Positions 63,520 to 64,000 of a stretch of DNA of 64,000 nt are shown here, one piece after another (position 1 is the first letter of the stretch; each line of letters begins with the position of its first letter). Both the position numbers and the translations under genes were made by a program. The DNA lies in the NCBI GenBank assembly GCA_963851245.1, contig CAWKOH010000013.1, positions 1-64,000 on the forward strand. Direction: 5' to 3'. This DNA comes from CAWKOH01 sp963851245 (GTDB taxonomy: Bacteria > Actinomycetota > Acidimicrobiia > Acidimicrobiales > Palsa-688). A model generated the notes under the pieces. It made no database searches. It was not told the DNA's origin and was given only the letters and a program-made list of their open reading frames with translations.

Positions 63520-64000
63520 CGCAGGCTGTCGCGGGTGTGCGCCTTCTCGGCGGTCTTGCGGGCGGCCTTCTCGCCCTTCCTCACCTGAGCCGCCTCCTTC
63601 TTCGAGCCCGCCCCGGTCGCTAGGGCCCGGATACCCTTCATGATCTCCTGCTCGGACAGGTGGGCGTACCAGATGTCCAGGTTGCCCATCTGGGCGAAGC
63701 CGGCCATGGCGTCCCGGTAGGGCGTCACCGACGCCATGGTGGCGGCCCGAGTGTCGGCTGTGCTGGACCCATTGTTACGTCCGGCGATGGTGAAACTGGC
63801 CGCCATCCGTTTGACGTCGTACTCGAAGGGCCCCGGCAGGGTCTCGTCGAAGTCATTCAGATCGAAAAGCAGCGCTCGCTCCGGCGACGCGAACACACCG
63901 AAGTTGGAAAGATGGGCGTCGCCGCAGAGTTGCACCTCCAGGCCGGCCGTGGGAGTGTCCTTGAGGTCGGTGGCCATGATCTTGGCCGCGCCCCGGTAGA
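63520..64000 (-). CDS. DUF2252 family protein, partial at window edge
   Basis: Residues CGDAHLSNFGVFASPERALL, FDLNDFDETLPGPFEYDVKR, RMAASFTIAGRNN and SEQEIMKGIRALATG match DUF2252, a kinase-like-fold family with the H-x-x-N-F-G and D-x-N-D-F motifs. The gene enters from the right edge (its N-terminus lies beyond 64000) and after KAHTRDSL the sequence joins the membrane protein fragment, so the C-terminal half is missing. Probably truncated. Confidence 0.75.

Noticed and set aside
1..64000. CRISPR array or cas genes
   Set aside because: No regularly spaced repeats with unique spacers and no Cas motifs seen; the only short tandem repeats are the arm sites and the 11-bp operator repeats.

Overview
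The window is GC-rich DNA from an actinobacterium. The evidence is: lipoproteins with actinobacterial lipoboxes, an F420-type luciferase-like oxidoreductase, a DprE2-like reductase, a SARP/BTAD regulator, LuxR-type regulators with an ATPase core, mycothiol/maleylpyruvate-isomerase-like and DUF7144-like proteins, and many GTG starts. Acidimicrobiia or a related soil lineage is a guess. The region looks accessory: intact metabolic genes are interspersed with gene fragments, frameshifts and premature stops. Part of that damage could be sequencing or assembly error (for example the G7 run in the TetR gene at 17.86 kb).

1-30 kb is an array of old integration events. Four same-orientation copies of the 3' half of a tRNA-Arg(ACG) gene (anticodon loop to acceptor stem, 43 bp) lie at 6895, 15830, 19960 and 29535. 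Three keep tandem TTTGGCAC-type repeats on both sides of the core, at fixed spacing in copies B and C, as integrase arm sites flank an attP core. Just left of three of the copies is a complete or truncated HEPN-MNT toxin-antitoxin-like pair on the minus strand. Between the copies are three cargo blocks: 6.9-15.8 kb (three secreted or membrane proteins plus an ATPase-LuxR regulator), 15.9-20.0 kb (PEGA-like protein, TetR, SpoIIAA-like remnant, DsbA-type isomerase) and 20.0-29.5 kb (maleylpyruvate-isomerase-like protein, two acyl-CoA dehydrogenases, glutaredoxin, esterase, SMP-30 lactonase, DUF7144). No integrase gene is visible. Left of copy A are an FAD oxidase remnant, a SnoaL-like protein, a frameshifted epoxide hydrolase, a sulfotransferase, a GMC oxidoreductase and an AadA-like nucleotidyltransferase.

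30-44 kb holds compact operons. HTH, Clp-N and ABC ATPase genes are joined by ATGA/GTGA overlaps under an unusually clean promoter with a perfect palindrome, but the ATPase has lost its catalytic residues. A second operon (PAS protein, 59-residue membrane peptide, cytochrome b, 330-residue membrane protein) is joined by three successive GTGA overlaps. Then come a universal stress protein, an SRPBCC protein, a P1B-type metal ATPase with a C-terminal hemerythrin domain, a lipoprotein hydrolase and a DprE1 remnant overlapping a DprE2-like gene.

44-64 kb holds an IS110 transposase fragment at a break between two truncated genes, and a YdhR-LLM operon divergent from a broken acyl-CoA dehydrogenase across a 22-bp palindrome beside an ATPase-LuxR regulator. 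Next are an ABC exporter divergent from a (frameshifted) BTAD regulator with three 11-bp direct repeats between them, a quinone oxidoreductase, a sigma factor with an amber codon fused to reductase remnants, an HxlR-controlled MFS-thioesterase-SDR operon, a further HEPN-MNT copy, and a DUF2252 gene cut by the window edge.
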